Assembly (NCBI GenBank): GCA_900660155.1
Contig: CABFPE010000147.1
Span: 1,294,199-1,358,198, forward strand
Length of the DNA stretch: 64,000 bases
Direction: 5' to 3'
Origin: Hofstenia miamia
Taxonomy: Eukaryota > Xenacoelomorpha > Acoela > Hofsteniidae
Under the pieces are notes generated by a model. It searched no databases, was not told where the DNA came from, and saw only the letters and a program-made list of their open reading frames with translations. Positions 61,998 through 64,000 of this stretch are shown here, in pieces (position 1 is the first letter of the stretch; each line of letters begins with the position of its first letter). A program made the translations under genes and the position numbers.

Positions 61998-63070
61998 TAC
62001 ATCTTATCCCTCTAATCATGTGAAATCAGTTGAAGTTCTTATTCTCATATGAGTTGCTTGGATTTACACACCCAAGGGAACTTTAGAATAATTTTAACTC
62101 AATATCAAATGAAAGTTTTAATTAGCATTACGATTTGTTTAAACAGTAATTACACAAAGTTCAAAATCGCAAGCATCCAATTCATTTAATAGTGGAATGA
62201 CGAGAGCTGTCATTTTGACGGCTATTAAAATTGTGAACGCTATAGATGATTTAGCATGCTGTACTTTAGTTTCAGATTTCTTGACACTATGTAGTAGATA
62301 GACAAATTAAAGTAGGTAGGTAACTATATCAATTTATCTTTCTAATTTTTTTATACAACTACCTTTAAGCACGTCAGTTGTCGTTTTGACTGCTAGACAT
62401 TTCCATTGATCTTATTGTCACTTTAACATAATTTTTTAAAATGAAAGAGGTATGGCTATCTACTTGCAAAGTTTTACAGCTGTATAACATCAAATTAATA
62501 CATATTGTCATTTGAATCTACCCATGCAAGTGACACCAACCTAAACTTTTAAGTTCTTGCAAATTCCAGTCTAACGCTTGTAAGTAAATATTTGTTGCTT
62601 AAAGCCCTGCGTACACTCGTGATTTTGAATTTACGTAAACAAGAAACCATTTAATTTATGAAAATAGAACACAAGGCTTTCTTTATGTCAACACGTACTA
62701 GCAATTAAATGATTAAACTGGTGAAAAAATTAAATGGGGCATAGTGTTTTCAATAAACGTGCGCGTACTGTGATTAATTAATCCATCAATTTGCAACGAT
62801 GAGAGACATTGATGCATTGAGAAGCTCATTATAATTTAAAATTAAAAATATTTTTACTAGCAATTTAGAGAAAAAAGTTTATTTTGAAATGACACGGAGG
62901 CTATTGTTTAGCATATTATTATAGCAGAGCTTTTATTTAAGTTTAAATAACTGTTTCTGTGCCTGATATCAATTCTCATACTTAGAATTTCATTAACTAA
63001 AATGCTCAGGCCTTTTAGCTATAATAGCGATAGACAACTAAATAACTATTGTTCATATGTGAATATAATA
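61998..63070. other. Non-genic stretch
   Basis: AT-rich sequence with no recognised feature. Confidence 0.5.
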
Positions 63071-63687
63071 TACTCCCTCCGTTCAGAAAAAAAAGAAACA
63101 TTTTTGTTTTCTTGATGGATTATTGGCAGTTATAGTAAATACTATGTTCTGATTGGATAAAAATAAAGTGCGTCACTTCCTCTCTTCACTGATACCTTGG
63201 CGGTAAAATTTGAGCAAGTCTTCCCTCCAAAACCGACATTTAATTTTTGGAAAAATGCAGCGAAATCAAAATGGTACCCGCCACGTCCACAATAATGGAG
63301 AAATTGATACAGAAACTGTTCCATTACCAAACATTAATAAAAGAAAAAAGAATCGACAAAAAGGAACGTTGGAAACCAAGCCTATTACCTTTGTCACTAA
63401 AGAGATTGTCAAGAAAATGATCATTGATCGTGTGTACCCAGCAATTCGTGAGAAGATGCCCATGCATAATAGAAGTAATCCCGTGTATGTGCAGCAGGAT
63501 AATGCAAAGCCACATATTAATGGTTCGGATACAACACTGAATGAAGAAGGGCGTAAGGATGAATGGGATATTGTCATGACAAATCAATTCTATTCAATCA
63601 TTACAGCATAAACACGCTCCGAATAATGTGGATGAATTGATTGAAGTTGTAGAAAGTGCATATCATCAAATAACAAGGGAGACCCTG
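63071..63687 (+). mobile_element. Plant-type (Stowaway/Lemi1-like) mariner, left end and core remnant
   Basis: A TA dinucleotide is followed by CTCCCTCCGTTC, the hallmark start of Stowaway MITEs and of their autonomous mariner relatives in plants. The frame 63210-63611 encodes KGTLETKPITFVTKEIVKKM, then PAIREKMPMH, then NPVYVQQDNAKPHI, the second catalytic Asp block of that lineage. A shifted frame at about 63595-63687 gives SIQSLQHKHAPNNVDELIEV, the usual C-terminal region. The expected N-terminus and the NSPDLN block are missing. The copy is deleted and ends at gap n 63688. Confidence 0.7.
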
Positions 63688-63689
63688 NC

Positions 63690-63998
63690 TTACTAATCCG
63701 GTATTCAAATGGAAAAATGCAAAAAAATGCAATTAGTGGTGCTGCTACTGAATTTGGAGTATCCCGAAAGACGATTTGGACCATATGGAGCCGTGCAAAA
63801 CCTTCAATTGATGCCGGTGAAGTTATATGTGATACATCTTCACGAAAAGCAGGTCGCGTGGGGCGAAAAAGAAAGGATTGGTCACAGCAATTGGCTACCA
63901 TGAGCTCCATCCCCCTATCTCGACGTGGAACATTAAGAAGTTTATCATGCGCAATAGGAATTCCGAAAACAGCATTGTTTATGATACTTAAGGAAGGA
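63690..63998 (+). mobile_element. Plant-type mariner transposase, N-terminal DNA-binding part
   Basis: Directly after the gap a frame stays open for 103 codons to the window edge. It has a helix-turn-helix (ATEFGVSRKTIWTIWSRAK), a GR-x-GRKRK basic hinge and a second helix-turn-helix beginning IPLSRRGTLRSLSCAIGIPK. This is the bipartite DNA-binding region of the same plant-like mariner lineage. It is the N-terminus, yet it lies after the C-terminal piece, so it must come from another copy or a mis-ordered contig. No damage is visible in it, and the gene continues beyond the window. Confidence 0.7.
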
Positions 63999-64000
63999 AA

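Overview
This is an AT-rich (roughly two-thirds A+T) piece of an invertebrate animal nuclear genome, most likely an arthropod. The evidence is spliced UDP-glycosyltransferase (UGT) genes with signal peptide and membrane anchor, an eL41 ribosomal protein gene, an F-box/LRR gene, and a dense, mostly decayed load of transposons. The species cannot be named from the sequence. The scaffold has nine single-n gap marks; at four or five of them the flanking contigs overlap and were not merged, which gives false duplications.

Layout. 1-450: C-terminal GIY-YIG end of a Penelope-like element. 1830-6760: a decayed copy of an uncharacterised multicopy protein family, split in frame by a PIF/Harbinger element (2585-4334) and followed by a gap, an unclassified transposon piece and a second Harbinger copy. 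9242-9319: an intact 25-codon RPL41/eL41 reading frame. 10364-16580: a small hAT-like MITE, a Penelope RT piece, a LINE RT tail and two Tc1/mariner pieces. 16820-24061: a UGT pseudogene followed by an intact two-exon UGT gene (+ strand). 26590-32300: a CR1/Jockey-type LINE (+) and a LINE with a restriction-like endonuclease (-). 36170-36552: a MITE with TA target duplication. 37501-40994: a second intact two-exon UGT gene (- strand). 40997-43707: a 1.35 kb unmerged allelic duplication. 43720-49124: a probable Mutator-like remnant and three non-autonomous elements. 49430-50640: a broken Ty3/Gypsy fossil. 53981-57669: an intronless F-box/LRR gene cut in two by an apparently intact 2,208 bp hAT transposon with a perfect 8 bp target duplication. 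58870-59800: a LINE remnant. 61255-61997: an internally deleted Tc1/mariner element. 63071-64000: pieces of a mariner whose ends and transposase resemble the plant Stowaway/Lemi1 group.

The host genes do not form an operon or pathway unit. The three UGT copies come from local duplication, point towards each other across the LINE-filled interval, and share a conserved proximal upstream block that looks like a TATA plus initiator core promoter. No wholly new multi-gene system is visible. The points most worth following are the bacterial MGT-like flavour of the UGTs, the intact hAT inside the F-box gene, the plant-type mariner and the tiny RPL41 gene.
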